Source of the DNA: Rhodoferax sp. | GTDB lineage: Bacteria; Pseudomonadota; Gammaproteobacteria; Burkholderiales; Burkholderiaceae_C | NCBI GenBank assembly: GCA_021738345.1 | Contig: JAIPCE010000005.1 | Location: forward strand, 1-44,954 | Length of the DNA stretch: 44,954 nucleotides | Reading direction: 5' to 3' | In this document: piece by piece, positions 1-8,804 of the stretch | How the letters are laid out: every line of letters starts with the position of its first letter | Numbering within the stretch: the first letter of the stretch is position 1 | Translations under genes and position numbers: made by a program | Notes under the pieces: model-generated | Database searches by the model: none | What the model saw: only the letters and a program-made list of their open reading frames with translations | What the model was told of the DNA's origin: nothing

Positions 1-2
1 GC

Positions 3-80
3 CAGGCGGCGCTGCAGACCGATCCTGACGCAGCGATCATCTGCCCCAACGGTGCGGCCCACCGCTTGGGCAGCGGATGA
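3..80 (+). CDS. C-terminal end of an unidentified protein (cut by window edge)
   Basis: An open frame enters from the left edge and ends with TGA at 78-80, giving about 25 residues ending in AAHRLGSG. Codon use is GC-rich like the neighbouring genes, so it is probably the tail of a real gene. Too little is visible to name a family. Confidence 0.35.
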   Translation, partial: QAALQTDPDAAIICPNGAAHRLGSG

Positions 81-275
81 CGGCGGGTCTGCCCGTAGCA
101 CTGTTGCTTTCGCCACAAGAGCGATGTGCAGAAAGTGTCCATAGTTTGAGGTGCCGCAAAGACTATGAAGTAAGTAGGGTTATCAGGCATACGCTTTGAT
201 CCAAGGCAAACGCCAGACAGCGTCAGGCGGGTGCAATGGCGACTGGAATTTTCCTGTTTAGACCATTGGATGCAT

Positions 276-872
276 ATGCAAAAACAACTGATTACTGCGG
301 TCGCCTTGGCCGCTGCCACCCTCGTTTCCACCAGTGCGCTTGCTCAAATCAAGGACGGCTCCTGGCTGGTGCGTGCCCGCGCTGTCAGCCTGCAAAGCGC
401 AAACTCAGACTCGACCGGCCTGGCGCTCAGTGTCAATGACAAGGTGATCCCCGAAGTTGACATCAGTTATTTCTACACCAAGAATCTGGCAGTGGAACTA
501 ATCCTGACGGTGCCCCAAAAGCACGACCTGAGCGCGGGCGCCGCCCAGATCGGTAGCGTCACCCACCTACCACCAACTTTGCTGCTGCAATACCATTTTG
601 ACGCCGGAAGCTTCAAACCCTATGTGGGCGCAGGTGTGAACTACACCGTGTTCACCGAATCGAGCTTGCCAGCCGGCGTGTCGATTGACCATTCCAGTGT
701 CGGTGGCGCCTTGCAGTTTGGGGTCGACATTCCTCTCTCCGGCAATATGTACCTGAACTTCGACGTCAAGAAGGCCTATATCCAAACCGACGTGGCTGCG
801 GGCGGAGCCAAGGCCGGCACCTTCAAGGTCGACCCGCTGCTGGTGGGTGTGGGCATCGGCTGGCGCTTCTAA
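276..872 (+). CDS. ompW: OmpW family outer membrane protein
   Basis: Small eight-stranded beta-barrel porin of the outer membrane, a family linked to uptake of small hydrophobic compounds and to stress responses. The start at 276 (MQKQLITAVALAAATL) gives a classical signal peptide with cleavage after SALAQ; an ATG two codons earlier (270) is equally possible, while the longer GTG start at 231 adds residues unlike a signal peptide. The mature part shows alternating hydrophobic strands, the OmpW-type segments PPTLLLQYHF and FKPYVGAGVNYT, and ends in the aromatic residue Phe (GIGWRF), as barrel proteins do for BAM recognition. The length of about 198 residues fits the family. It is monocistronic, followed by a clear terminator. 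A role in hydrocarbon uptake next to the phenol cluster is only inference. Confidence 0.88.
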   Translation: MQKQLITAVALAAATLVSTSALAQIKDGSWLVRARAVSLQSANSDSTGLALSVNDKVIPEVDISYFYTKNLAVELILTVPQKHDLSAGAAQIGSVTHLPPTLLLQYHFDAGSFKPYVGAGVNYTVFTESSLPAGVSIDHSSVGGALQFGVDIPLSGNMYLNFDVKKAYIQTDVAAGGAKAGTFKVDPLLVGVGIGWRF

Positions 873-907
873 ACCCGATGAGCCCGCGTGAGCGGGCATA
901 GAGGGCA

Positions 908-937
908 AAAAGCCGCTCGACACCAGCGGCTTTTTTT
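908..937 (+). terminator. Rho-independent terminator of ompW
   Basis: An 8-bp stem (AAGCCGCT/AGCGGCTT) with a 7-base loop runs into seven T residues. A second hairpin without a T run (GCCCGC-GTGA-GCGGGC, 882-897) lies between the stop codon and this terminator. Confidence 0.85.
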
Positions 938-1230
938 CGCAAATGCAGACCAGTGAAGCAAAAAGGCACAAATTTTTAGCCCGGCGGTGCCGAGGTCGAC
1001 CTAGGGCTGCGCCGGAATGCGGTCGCAGCGGCATCGCCAACTCCAGCGGGGTGACCGACATCATCACCATTGACCATGCCGACTTTGGCAGGTCGCCAAC
1101 TTTTTCGCCAGCGTGATGGAGATCGGCCCTTGTGTCATCGGCATTGCCATCGAAGGCGCAGATTCATGCTGATGCCGAAGTCTAGCGACGGCATTTTATG
1201 GACTGTAGGTCGCTGCGAACGTCCTGAACA

Positions 1231-1383
1231 ACGACCGGCAGCCACATCGTCAAGACCTTTGGGTGCCTCGTCGATCAACAGTAAATGGATACGTTCGCGC
1301 TCTAGCTGGTGGTAGTAGTCCAGGCGCTTCGCGTCAATGATGGCGATGAAGGCATCACCGTTTTTAATGATGATTTTTTCAGC
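1231..1383 (-). pseudogene. Remnant of a Phd/YefM-type antitoxin
   Basis: On the minus strand the translation contains KIIIKNGDAFIAIIDAKRLD followed by a helix-like stretch and DEAPKGLDDVAAGR. This resembles the C-terminal half of prevent-host-death antitoxins (pattern ...I-KNG-P-A-LID...), but the N-terminal DNA-binding half is missing and the flanks do not look coding. I treat it as a decayed fragment. The family call rests on pattern recognition only. Confidence 0.35.
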
Positions 1384-1509
1384 ACCCCCAAACATCCTCT
1401 GCCGGTTTGGAAAAGTTTGCGCGAGCATGTGAAAGGGGAATCACGTCACTTGTTGAAATTGCCATGGCGGCGGGTGGGATTCAAAGTGATGTGGCAATTC
1501 GGTTTTGCC

Positions 1510-1624
1510 CCCTCGCCCCAGTGGGGAGAGGGCTGGGGTGAGGGGCTGCCACAGGTTCCAGATTTCTTTCAATCATGCAAACATCCAACCCTCACCCTAA
1601 CCCTCTCCCCGCTGGGGCGAGGGG
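1510..1624. repeat. REP-like inverted repeat pair
   Basis: Two 36-base G/C-rich arms at 1510-1545 and 1589-1624 are near-perfect reverse complements (only a few mismatches), separated by 43 bases. The composition (CCCTCACCC...CTCTCCCC...GGGGCGAGGG) is that of common bacterial REP/BIME-like intergenic repeats. The 938-1828 interval otherwise holds no convincing intact gene. Confidence 0.7.
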
Positions 1625-1828
1625 ATAAGAGTCCACTCACTTTGAATCGCAACCCAGGGCGGCCGCCTATTGGCGTAGAACGTGCAAAAAAACGTACAGC
1701 TTACGCCTGCCCAGAGCTCTAAAGTGCGCCTGCCGTCGGCCAGGCCAACATAGTGTGACTGCGACAAGCACTTCGACAAGATCAGCACGAACCCCTTTAT
1801 CCCATTGCGTCATCAGGAGGGCACGGGA

Positions 1829-2692
1829 TTAGGCAGCGGCCAATTGCAGCCAAGCCTGCAGCGCCATCAAGAGTCCGACCAGTGCCATCAAGCCACTGGA
1901 AAAATAAGGCATCTTGCGTGCAAGCGCACTCAAACGTCCCCGGTTCAGTTGCGTGCCGACGCGCTGCGCGCCCCAGGCAGCAAGGACACCGACACTGACC
2001 AGCGAGACGGCGAGCCCCAGGCTGAAACTTGCAACCATGACCGCGCCGAGCGAATACTGCTTGAGGTTCAGGCAAATCACCATGATGGTCACCGACGCAG
2101 GACAGGGAACCAGGCCGCCGGTCAGTCCGAACAGGGCAATTTGTGCGGTCGTCACCTTTTGCCCGACAAATCGACGCGCTATATCTGCGGCGTGGGCGCG
2201 TTCGTGCGCGTCCTGGAAAGCGCTGTCGCCGACAGGTAAATCATGGTCATGGTCATGGTCATGGTCATGGTCATGGTCATGGTCATGGTCGTGGTCGTGG
2301 TCGTGGTCGTGGTGATCGTGGCCATGGGGATGGGACCGTGCGGCTGCGTCGTCCCGGCGCGTGCGCAGAAACATCCAGCCCGCGACCACCATCACCACCG
2401 CAGAGGACAGCAGCATCAGATAGGGTTCGGCCTGCTCGGCGATCATGGCATTGCCGAAGTGCAATGCCGCGGCTGCCAACGCCCAGACGATCAGCGAATG
2501 CGAGAGCGCTGCGCACAGACCCAGGAGCACCGCCTGGCCCATGGTTCCCCGGATCGCAATGATGAAGGATGCCATCATGGTCTTGGAGTGCCCAGGTTCC
2601 AGCCCGTGCAATGCGCCAAGCAAGACGGCGGTGGGCACAAAGACCCACAAATTGGCCGAACCTTGCTGGATAAGTTCTGCGATGGGTGGCAT
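1829..2692 (-). CDS. rcnA: Nickel/cobalt efflux protein of the NicO/RcnA family
   Basis: Inner-membrane exporter for Ni2+/Co2+. About six hydrophobic segments are visible, with the family signature LGALHGLEPGHSKTM near the N-terminus and LTGGLVPCPASVTI in the second half. Between them lies a cytoplasmic or periplasmic loop with a His-Asp alternating tract of about 12 HD units, typical of metal-binding loops in this family but long here. The preferred start is ATG at 2692 (MPPIAEL), which has a GAGGGA ribosome-binding site about 8 bases upstream; a GTG at 2707 would extend it by five residues but overlaps that site. No rcnR-type regulator is next to it. The gene stands alone between intergenic stretches, so its regulation cannot be read here. 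Confidence 0.9.
   Translation of the reverse strand: MPPIAELIQQGSANLWVFVPTAVLLGALHGLEPGHSKTMMASFIIAIRGTMGQAVLLGLCAALSHSLIVWALAAAALHFGNAMIAEQAEPYLMLLSSAVVMVVAGWMFLRTRRDDAAARSHPHGHDHHDHDHDHDHDHDHDHDHDHDHDHDLPVGDSAFQDAHERAHAADIARRFVGQKVTTAQIALFGLTGGLVPCPASVTIMVICLNLKQYSLGAVMVASFSLGLAVSLVSVGVLAAWGAQRVGTQLNRGRLSALARKMPYFSSGLMALVGLLMALQAWLQLAAA
2241..2312. repeat. Hexanucleotide tandem repeat inside the metal exporter gene
   Basis: Twelve in-frame 6-bp units on the plus strand: eight TCATGG followed by four TCGTGG. They encode the His-Asp tract of the exporter. Because the unit is two codons long, gain or loss of units alters the length of the metal-binding loop without shifting the frame. Confidence 0.95.
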
Positions 2693-3319
2693 AAAGGGGT
2701 CCCTCACATGTTGAAGTTCGTGGATAGGGCTGAACTGCCTTGCACTACACGCACTGGTGTGGCTGGGTGGCTATTGTCGCAAGCTCAGAGGCCAGGACTT
2801 CGGGTAGGTCCAGACCGGGTGTAATTCAGCCGGCTTTCTTCGACAGGGACGTGCACGAGTGGGCTGCTGGCGGCGCGTCTGGGTAGGCGCGAGGGCGCTG
2901 CTGGCTACTGCCAGCAAGAAGGGTCTTCGGCCCCAGGCGCGTTGCCAGCGGCGCAATCGGGTGCGTGGCGCTGTCACCCAAATGGTGATGTCCTTCAAAG
3001 CCAAAAAAGCGAGTGTTCATCAAGAGTTGGTTTCAGAAGTAAGCGGTCAACGGAGGAATCTAGGTTCAATATAGTGCGCAGCTTCGCACTTTGACAGACT
3101 GGGATGCGGCACCTGGGGTGGCAGCGTGATTTCCGAGAACGTGCACCGCAGGCCCTATAAAACCGCCTGAATGTCAGTGCCAATCATGGAAGTCCGTCCC
3201 AGCGACTAGGAACAGTTTGGCACGTTCTACGACCCGTCCCTGGAAGAAGGCGACTTCACCGCCGAGGACATGGAAGCGGCCTGCTAAATTCAGCGCTATT
3301 CACTTCTGGAGAAATTGAC
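2693..3319. other. Intergenic stretch with no intact gene
   Basis: I see no supportable gene in these 627 bases. A short frame at 3171-3287 reads MSVPIMEVRPSD, meets an in-frame TAG at 3207-3209, and continues as EQFGTFYDPSLEEGDFTAED to a TAA at 3285-3287. This may be the decayed end of a gene that once preceded aroD; I cannot name it. Confidence 0.4.
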
Positions 3320-4105
3320 ATGCATGCAGGCAAACCCATCGTCCTCCCCGGACAGACAGCCGATAGCGCCAAGATGCCCATCATCTGCACGCCGCTGGTC
3401 GGGCGGTCGCGTGAGGAGGTACTGGCCGAGCTGCAACGCGTGGTGCCCAAGGCCCCGGATTTGCTCGAGTGGCGTGTCGATTTCTTTGACGACATTGGCA
3501 ATACCGATGCGGTGATCACGCTGGCAGCAGAGATTCGCAAAGCCGCCAACAGCATTCCGGTGCTGTTCACCCGTCGCTCGGCCCGCGAAGGCGGCGAGAA
3601 AATTGCACTCGATGAGGCCGGCGTGCTGGCCCTGTACGCAGCCGTCATGGACAGCCGCAGTATCGAGCTTATCGACTACGAGATGGTCAACGAGGCCGCG
3701 CACATTGCCCAAGTGCGTGCGCAATCCCGTGCCAAGGGCATTCAACTGGTGCTGTCGTTCCACAACTTCTCGGCCACGCCCAGCCACGCCGAGTTGTGCG
3801 CCAAGTTTGCTCTTGCCCAAAGCCTGGGTGCAGATATTGCCAAGGTGGCGGTCATGCCCCAGCGGCTGGAAGATGTGCTCACGGTCCTGTCGGCCACCCT
3901 GGAATCGAGCCAGAAGCTGGACATTCCACTGATCAGCATGTCGATGGGCGCCTATGGTTCACTGACCCGCCTGTTTGGCTGGACCTGCGGCTCGGCCATG
4001 AGTTTCGCCATTGGCGTAGACGCATCGGCACCGGGTCAGGTGCCGATTGAAGACGTGAATGCAGTGGTCGAGATTCTGAAGAAGTCCCTGTCCCCCAAGA
4101 AATAA
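3320..4105 (+). CDS. aroD: 3-dehydroquinate dehydratase, type I
   Basis: Converts 3-dehydroquinate to 3-dehydroshikimate through a Schiff base (class I aldolase-like TIM barrel), in the shikimate or quinate pathway in the cytoplasm. The 261 residues match the family length of about 250. Visible landmarks are EWRVDFF (Glu50 region), RRSAREGGE, SFHNF with the catalytic His, and ADIAKVAVMP with the Schiff-base Lys, ending with SMGAYGSLTRLFG. The start ATG has GGAG nine bases upstream (CTGGAGAAATTGACATG). It is followed within a few bases by a decayed HMG-CoA lyase fragment, so any original operon partner may have been lost. Many bacteria of this group use a type II enzyme for biosynthesis, so a catabolic role is possible but unproven. 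Confidence 0.93.
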   Translation: MHAGKPIVLPGQTADSAKMPIICTPLVGRSREEVLAELQRVVPKAPDLLEWRVDFFDDIGNTDAVITLAAEIRKAANSIPVLFTRRSAREGGEKIALDEAGVLALYAAVMDSRSIELIDYEMVNEAAHIAQVRAQSRAKGIQLVLSFHNFSATPSHAELCAKFALAQSLGADIAKVAVMPQRLEDVLTVLSATLESSQKLDIPLISMSMGAYGSLTRLFGWTCGSAMSFAIGVDASAPGQVPIEDVNAVVEILKKSLSPKK

Positions 4106-4107
4106 CC

Positions 4108-4347
4108 CTGTCCACAATTCCCCATCCCGAGGTACGGATCAGCGAAGTAGGGCCGCGCGACGGCCTGCAGTCGGTCAAGGCGACCATGCCCACAGCCTAC
4201 AAGTTTGCCTGGACTGACGCTCTGGAAGCGACCGGCCTGCGCGACGCCATGGCACCCGATGTCAAGATCGAAGCCGGCATCTCCACCGCCTTTGGCCGCA
4301 CCCCCCAGGGCGTCGTCGCCGACGAAGACGTGGTCTGGACCTCGTGA
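4108..4347 (+). pseudogene. Decayed hydroxymethylglutaryl-CoA lyase fragment
   Basis: In the frame starting at 4108 the translation gives PEVRISEVGPRDGLQSVKA, the N-terminal signature of HMG-CoA lyases (VRI-EVGPRDGLQ). Then come KFAWTDALEATGLRD, recalling the next helix, and EAGISTAFGRTPQGVVADED, recalling the AFGC-xQG segment normally about 120 residues further on. A TGA follows at 4345-4347. The large intervening parts (metal ligands, middle of the barrel) are missing and no start codon is placed properly, so this is a gene with internal deletions. It lies tail-to-tail with the GntR gene. Confidence 0.7.
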
Positions 4348-4374
4348 TTTTCGGCAAAGCTGCGGCGCTGTGGC

Positions 4375-5121
4375 TCATTCCCCAGGCACTGGCGCTGCAT
4401 CTTTGACCGCAAGCTTTTGTTGCGCCTGCATTTTGACGATGTCGTGCGTCAAGCGAATGTGCGCCTCAAGTTCCAGCAGCGCCCGCGCCTCACGGCGGTG
4501 AATCGCAGCCTGAAAGATCGCTTCGTGCTCAATGTGCACATTGCGGCCGCTGGTGTGCGCGGCGGTCAGACGCCAGTTGATGTTGCGGTAGCGCTCGGCA
4601 TGGCGGTACAGGATGGCCAGCATGTATTTGGTCCACGGCGAATCATGGGCAGCGATCAGCGCCTCGTGAAAGTTCTTGTTGCGCCTCTCCCACAGTTCGG
4701 GCTGAGGCCCCTCCGACTGGGTTTCAGACTGGCTCAATAGCTGGTAACTGGCCCGCAAGGTTTCAGCCCACTGCTCGTCGCCACGCCGAATCGACTGGCG
4801 CAAAGCCTCGGTTTCCAGCATCACGCGGGTGTTGGTGACATCCTCCAGGTCGGCCATTGAAATCGGTGCCACCCTGAAGCCTCGCTGTCCCTCCACGGTG
4901 ACGAGTGCGTCCGATACCAAGAGCGACAGGGCCTCGCGCAACGTGCTGGAGCCCACCTGGTATTGGTCTTTCAGATGTTCGACGCGCAGTTTCTCGCCCG
5001 GCGCCAGTTTTCCGCACACCACGTCCCGGCGCAGACTCAGGTAGGCGCCCTCGGCCAGCGTACGCGGCGCCTGCGGCCCGGCCGCATCGAGGTTGGTCAA
5101 TCGAGGCGTGAAGCTGGTCAT
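4375..5121 (-). CDS. GntR-family (FCD) regulator of the phenol locus, AphS-like
   Basis: Transcription factor with an N-terminal winged helix (about residues 20-85; [19 protein letters not shown] is the recognition region) and a C-terminal FCD ligand-binding domain (about 95-225) with the metal-type residues in [10 protein letters not shown] and [12 protein letters not shown]. In Comamonas testosteroni a GntR-type protein (AphS) represses the phenol genes and is encoded next to the activator; the position here is the same, so a repressor role is a fair inference. It is co-transcribed with the activator: its ATG overlaps the activator's TGA by 4 bases (5118-5121). Length 248 residues, normal for the family. 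The effector cannot be read from the sequence. Confidence 0.85.
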   Translation of the reverse strand: MTSFTPRLTNLDAAGPQAPRTLAEGAYLSLRRDVVCGKLAPGEKLRVEHLKDQYQVGSSTLREALSLLVSDALVTVEGQRGFRVAPISMADLEDVTNTRVMLETEALRQSIRRGDEQWAETLRASYQLLSQSETQSEGPQPELWERRNKNFHEALIAAHDSPWTKYMLAILYRHAERYRNINWRLTAAHTSGRNVHIEHEAIFQAAIHRREARALLELEAHIRLTHDIVKMQAQQKLAVKDAAPVPGE

Positions 5122-6836
5122 GGCAAGCGCTCAGAACGATCTGCGGGGTCAAGCTTGCTCTCTGCTGCGTTTGTGTTGCTGCGCTTTTGCCGGTAGGCCA
5201 GTTGCGCCCGGCTCAAGCCGAGCATGCGGGCCGCCTCGGACAGGTTGCCGCGCGCGTGCGCCACCGCGTAGTTCAGCGCGCGCGTCTCAATCTCGTCGAG
5301 CGACGATCCGCTGTTGAGAATGCGCTCGCTCAGGTCATCGTCATGGGACCTCGGCAGGTTCGCGAGTTTGCCATGGGCATCCAGACTGATCTGACCCGCG
5401 TCTGGCACATTGGGAAAAAGATCTTCCAACTGAATCATGCCGCCCTGAGAAGCAAGAATCACGCCCCGTTCCACCAGGTTTTCGAGTTCACGCACATTGC
5501 CGGGCCAGTCGTGTTTTTCCAAGGCCTGCAGGGCGCGCTCGGCAAAACCAGACAGTCGCTTGTCATGCAAGGCGCAAAAACGCGCCAGCATGGCATCCGC
5601 CAGCAGCGCAATATCGGCCACCCGCTCGCGCAGCGGCGGCAGGCAGATCGGGTACACATTGAGCCGGTACCACAGGTCACGCCGAAAGCGTCCCTCGCGC
5701 ACCGCTTTTTCAAGGTCGACATTGGTGGCCGCCAGCAAGCGGATATTGATGGGCCGCGCAGCCTCCCCGCCCACACGCTCGATCTCGCCCTCCTGCAAGG
5801 CGCGCAATAACTTGGCCTGTGCGGCTAGCGGCAATTCGCCCACTTCGTCGAGTAGCAAGGTGCCGCCGTCGGCGCGCTCGAAGCGGCCGGCGCGCGACGC
5901 ATGGGCACCCGTGTAGGCGCCTTTTTCAACGCCAAACAATTCAGCCTCTATGAGTTCGGCGGGCAGTGCGGCGCAATTGACCGCCACAAACGGCCCTTTC
6001 TGACGCGTGGAAAGCTGGTGCAGCGCACGCGCAAAACGCTCCTTTCCCACGCCCGTCTCGCCGGTCAACAGCACCGTCACCTGGGTTCTGGCGGCCTTTT
6101 CCATCAACGCGTAGGCTTTGCGAAAGGCGGTCGAGTTGCCAATGAGGTGCCCACCCAGCGTGGCGGGCTCGAAAGTGGACTTGAGCGCCTCGATCTGTGA
6201 CTGCAAGGCGACCATTTTTTCCATCAACGAGTCTTCGTTGAAGTACAGGCGATGCTCCTCGCCGTCTGGCCACTCTTCGATCGGGCGGCCCTCAATCTGG
6301 CAATGGTCAGCGCCACAGGCCGCGCAGCGGGTTTCCTTGAACAGGATCAGGCGGCCCATGAAGGCGCTGGTGTAGCCGCTGGCATAGCCCAATGCAGTCC
6401 AGCAGGCAGGTTCGTCCACGGTGCCGTATTTTTGCCGGTGGGCATGCGCTTCCCAGGACTGGTCCCAGCGAAACTCGCCATGAAACTGACCGCTTGCCAC
6501 GTCGAAATCGAGTTTGGTCGGTGTAACGCGCGCCGCACCTTCTAGCATGTGCAATTGGGGTCCGACCAGAAAGCTGGCCTGCAGCGACTCATTGGGACGC
6601 AGCTTGATGGCATAGGCCGCGTCACTGAGGCCCGACGCATAGCCCATGCGTGTGAGGATGCGCTTGGCATGCGAGGCACCCACCGAGCCGATCAAATCCT
6701 GCCGCAACCCCGCCAGTGCCGACGTGTGCATCAGCAACATTCTGAGTTCGCCGAGCCAGATGGCACCGCTGTCGGGTTCAAAGCGCAACAGGCGCCGCAA
6801 GTCTTTGTCCGGCGGATATTTGAAATGGCTTGGCAT
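5118..6836 (-). CDS. dmpR: Phenol-responsive sigma-54 activator, DmpR/PoxR/AphR family
   Basis: Enhancer-binding activator that senses phenols and drives the phenol hydroxylase operon with sigma-54 RNA polymerase. Domains in order: XylR-N aromatic sensor (about 10-125), V4R with Cys motif [11 protein letters not shown] (about 140-190), linker, AAA+ domain (about 230-465) with Walker A GETGVGKE (259-266), the sigma-54 contact loop GAYTGA (306-311), Walker B LLLDEVGE and the arginine region DLWYRLNVY, and a C-terminal Fis-type helix-turn-helix ([20 protein letters not shown]). All key residues are present, so it should be active. It is transcribed divergently from dmpK, with paired binding sites in the shared region, and is followed by the GntR regulator with a 4-base overlap. 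Length 572, close to DmpR (563). Confidence 0.95.
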   Translation of the reverse strand: MPSHFKYPPDKDLRRLLRFEPDSGAIWLGELRMLLMHTSALAGLRQDLIGSVGASHAKRILTRMGYASGLSDAAYAIKLRPNESLQASFLVGPQLHMLEGAARVTPTKLDFDVASGQFHGEFRWDQSWEAHAHRQKYGTVDEPACWTALGYASGYTSAFMGRLILFKETRCAACGADHCQIEGRPIEEWPDGEEHRLYFNEDSLMEKMVALQSQIEALKSTFEPATLGGHLIGNSTAFRKAYALMEKAARTQVTVLLTGETGVGKERFARALHQLSTRQKGPFVAVNCAALPAELIEAELFGVEKGAYTGAHASRAGRFERADGGTLLLDEVGELPLAAQAKLLRALQEGEIERVGGEAARPINIRLLAATNVDLEKAVREGRFRRDLWYRLNVYPICLPPLRERVADIALLADAMLARFCALHDKRLSGFAERALQALEKHDWPGNVRELENLVERGVILASQGGMIQLEDLFPNVPDAGQISLDAHGKLANLPRSHDDDLSERILNSGSSLDEIETRALNYAVAHARGNLSEAARMLGLSRAQLAYRQKRSNTNAAESKLDPADRSERLP

Positions 6837-6922
6837 AGGCTCTCAAAATGGATGGGATGCGTTTTCTCGATATTTTCAATGTGCCGCGCTTCAGCGAGGT
6901 CAAATTACCGTTGCGCCTTGAA

Positions 6923-6972
6923 TTTGATCATTTGAGCAAATGCTCGCCTACAGATTGGCTCAAATGATCAAT
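6923..6972. promoter_or_regulatory. Paired upstream activator sites for the DmpR-type regulator
   Basis: Two 19-base copies in inverted orientation: the reverse complement of 6923-6941 is ATTTGCTCAAATGATCAAA and 6954-6972 is ATTGGCTCAAATGATCAAT, identical at 17 of 19 positions and separated by 12 bases. Paired sites containing TGATCA-type half sites about 140-190 bases upstream of a sigma-54 promoter are how DmpR/XylR proteins bind. They lie between the activator gene and dmpK. Confidence 0.75.
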
Positions 6973-7110
6973 TATGCGCGGATTCAGCCGCAAACAGGGG
7001 GCCAACTTGAACGATTTTTCAGTTAAACCTCGGTGGATTGCCGTGCATATTGCTCGCACGTATCGGGGTTTACCCTAGAAATCCCGAGATTTTTGGACTT
7101 GGCACGCAAT

Positions 7111-7127
7111 CAGGCAAGCAACTTGCA
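7111..7127 (+). promoter_or_regulatory. Sigma-54 (-24/-12) promoter of the phenol operon
   Basis: CAGGCAAGCAACTTGCA fits the consensus YTGGCACG-N4-TTGCW with the invariant GG and GC exactly 10 bases apart and a perfect TTGCA at -12. Transcription should start near 7138, about 18 bases before the dmpK ATG. A nearby TTGGCACG (7099-7106) looks better at -24 but has wrong spacing to any GC. Confidence 0.7.
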
Positions 7128-7155
7128 ATGGTACGGAAGTCAACCCACCTGCTTC

Positions 7156-7437
7156 ATGAAAACACCACCCGACTTTAATCCCGAGCGCAAATTCATCCGC
7201 ATCATGAAGACGCATGCCAACGGTCTGATCGAGTTTGAGTTTGCGGTGGGCGAGCCAGAGTTGTTCGTCGAATTGCTGATGGCGCAGTCGGCGTTTGACG
7301 AGTTTTGCGTGATGCACCAGGTGACCCCGACCCAGGGTCCTCTGACGCAAGCGCAAGACGGCGATAACGAAGAATGGGACTGGAGCCTGCGCGCTGCCCG
7401 CGAGCAGCAGATCCGCCATGGAAGCAATAAGGCATGA
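7156..7437 (+). CDS. dmpK: Phenol hydroxylase assembly subunit P0
   Basis: Small auxiliary protein of multicomponent phenol hydroxylases, needed to assemble the iron-containing oxygenase but not part of the catalytic turnover. The family start is at MKTPPDFNPERKFIRI (7156); a longer frame from 7033 would cover the sigma-54 promoter and is rejected. The segment NGLIEFEFAVGEPELFVELL is typical. At 93 residues it is close to the DmpK length, with an acidic, low-conservation tail. First gene of the operon; its stop is 33 bases before dmpL. Confidence 0.88.
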   Translation: MKTPPDFNPERKFIRIMKTHANGLIEFEFAVGEPELFVELLMAQSAFDEFCVMHQVTPTQGPLTQAQDGDNEEWDWSLRAAREQQIRHGSNKA

Positions 7438-7470
7438 CACACCAACCACAACGTGAGGAGACCCACCCAA

Positions 7471-8469
7471 ATGCATATTGATCTACGCACCGTCAGCATC
7501 GAGCCGCTGCGGCAAACCTTTGACCACATTGCCGCACGCATTGGCAATGACAAGGCAGCGTCGCGCTACATCGAGGGCACGATGGACCTGCAAGCCAGTG
7601 CCAACCCGCACTACCGCCCCACCTGGGATCCGGAGCACGAAATCTTTGATGCCACGCGCACCGCGATCACCATGAAAGACTGGTATGCACTGAAGGACCC
7701 GCGCCAGTTCTATTACGGCACTTACACGGCATCGCGTGCCCGGATGCAGGAAACCGCCGAGGCGGACTTTGAATTTGTCGAGTCGCGCGGTCTCGATGCC
7801 TCCTATGACGATGCGGCCCGCCGTACCGCGCTGGACTTTTACGTGCCGCTGCGCCATGTGGCCTGGGGCGCCAACATGAACGGCGCGTCGATGTGTGCCT
7901 ACGGTTTTGGCACCGCCATCACCCAAGCCTGCCTGTACCATGGCATGGACCAGCTCGGCATTGCGCAGTACCTGACGCGTCTGGGGCTCACGCTCGGTGA
8001 CCAGGGCGAAGTGCAGTTTGCCAAGAAGGCCTGGCTAGAGCAACCGCAGTGGCAGGAGCTGCGCCGCCTGGTCGAAGACACCTGGGTCATCAAAGACTGG
8101 TTTGAGCTGTTTGTCGCGCAAAACGTCGCAATCGATGGACTGCTGTCAGGCCTGGCGTACACCGAGGTTGACCAGGCACTGAGCGCCAAAGCGGGCTCCA
8201 CCGTGTCGCTGCTGACACGTTTTCAGTCCGATTGGTTTGCCGACAGCAGCAAGTGGGTCGATGCCTGCATGAAGGTCGCAGCGGCAGAGAACGCTGAGAA
8301 CAAGGTGCAATTGCAGCAGTGGCTCGCCCACTGGCGCGGTCGCACCATGGCTGCACTGCAACCGATTGCCAAGCAAGCCTTGGGCGCGGAAAGCGATGCA
8401 GCGTTGGCTCGGGTCTCGGCCCAGCTCGATGCCCGCATGGCCAAAGCCGGCCTGACCGCAGCCAACTAA
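7471..8469 (+). CDS. dmpL: Phenol hydroxylase P1, beta (small) oxygenase subunit
   Basis: Structural beta subunit of the (alpha-beta-gamma)2 diiron hydroxylase that converts phenol to catechol. The start ATG at 7471 (MHIDLRTVSIEPLRQTF) has GAGGAG about 11 bases upstream; a GTG at 7453 overlaps that site. The protein is helical, with family features RYIEGTMDLQ, YRPTWDPEHEIFD and DPRQFYYGTY, and a conserved AAHRTAL-like helix region near LDFYVPLRHVAWGANM. It carries no metal ligands, as expected. Length 332 residues, normal. It lies 14 bases before dmpM. Confidence 0.95.
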   Translation: MHIDLRTVSIEPLRQTFDHIAARIGNDKAASRYIEGTMDLQASANPHYRPTWDPEHEIFDATRTAITMKDWYALKDPRQFYYGTYTASRARMQETAEADFEFVESRGLDASYDDAARRTALDFYVPLRHVAWGANMNGASMCAYGFGTAITQACLYHGMDQLGIAQYLTRLGLTLGDQGEVQFAKKAWLEQPQWQELRRLVEDTWVIKDWFELFVAQNVAIDGLLSGLAYTEVDQALSAKAGSTVSLLTRFQSDWFADSSKWVDACMKVAAAENAENKVQLQQWLAHWRGRTMAALQPIAKQALGAESDAALARVSAQLDARMAKAGLTAAN

Positions 8470-8483
8470 AGGAAGGCCACACC

Positions 8484-8753
8484 ATGTCCAATGTATTCAT
8501 TGCCTTCCAGACCAACGAAGAAACGCGTTGCATCGTCGATGCCATCGTGGCCGACAACCCCAACGCCACGGTCAATCGCCAGCCCGCAATGGTGAAGATA
8601 GATGCCCCCGATCAGCTCGTGATTCGGCGCAGCTCGGTTGAAGAGCAGCTCGGACGGACCTTTGATTTGCAGGAGTTGCACATCAACCTGATCACGCTGA
8701 CCGGGCACATCGATGAAACCGAAGACGAATTCACCCTGCGTTGGGCCCACTGA
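8484..8753 (+). CDS. dmpM: Phenol hydroxylase P2, effector/activator protein
   Basis: Cofactor-free regulatory protein (MmoB/DmpM family) that binds the oxygenase and couples electron transfer to substrate hydroxylation. The start at 8484 (MSNVFIAFQTNEETR) follows a good GGAAGG site (8471-8476). The 89 residues match the family length; the segments NPNATVNRQPAMVKIDAP and LQELHINLITLTG are typical of the fold. It sits in its normal place between the beta and alpha oxygenase subunits. Confidence 0.95.
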   Translation: MSNVFIAFQTNEETRCIVDAIVADNPNATVNRQPAMVKIDAPDQLVIRRSSVEEQLGRTFDLQELHINLITLTGHIDETEDEFTLRWAH

Positions 8754-8804
8754 GTCCAGTTGGCCCTCTCGACACAAGCAGACCCACACACCAGGAGACG
8801 AAAA

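Noticed and set aside
1070-1722. Two plus-strand frames between ompW and the metal exporter
   Set aside because: They run across a REP-like repeat pair and have no protein-like features.
2241-2312. Short tandem repeats considered as a CRISPR array
   Set aside because: Units are 6 bases without spacers and encode His-Asp in a real protein.
2826-3183. Small minus-strand frames before aroD
   Set aside because: Low-complexity Arg/Pro-rich translations without start signals or family likeness.
7099-7116. TTGGCACG as the -24 element of a sigma-54 promoter
   Set aside because: GG to GC spacing is 11 instead of 10 bases; the overlapping site at 7111-7127 has correct spacing and a perfect -12.
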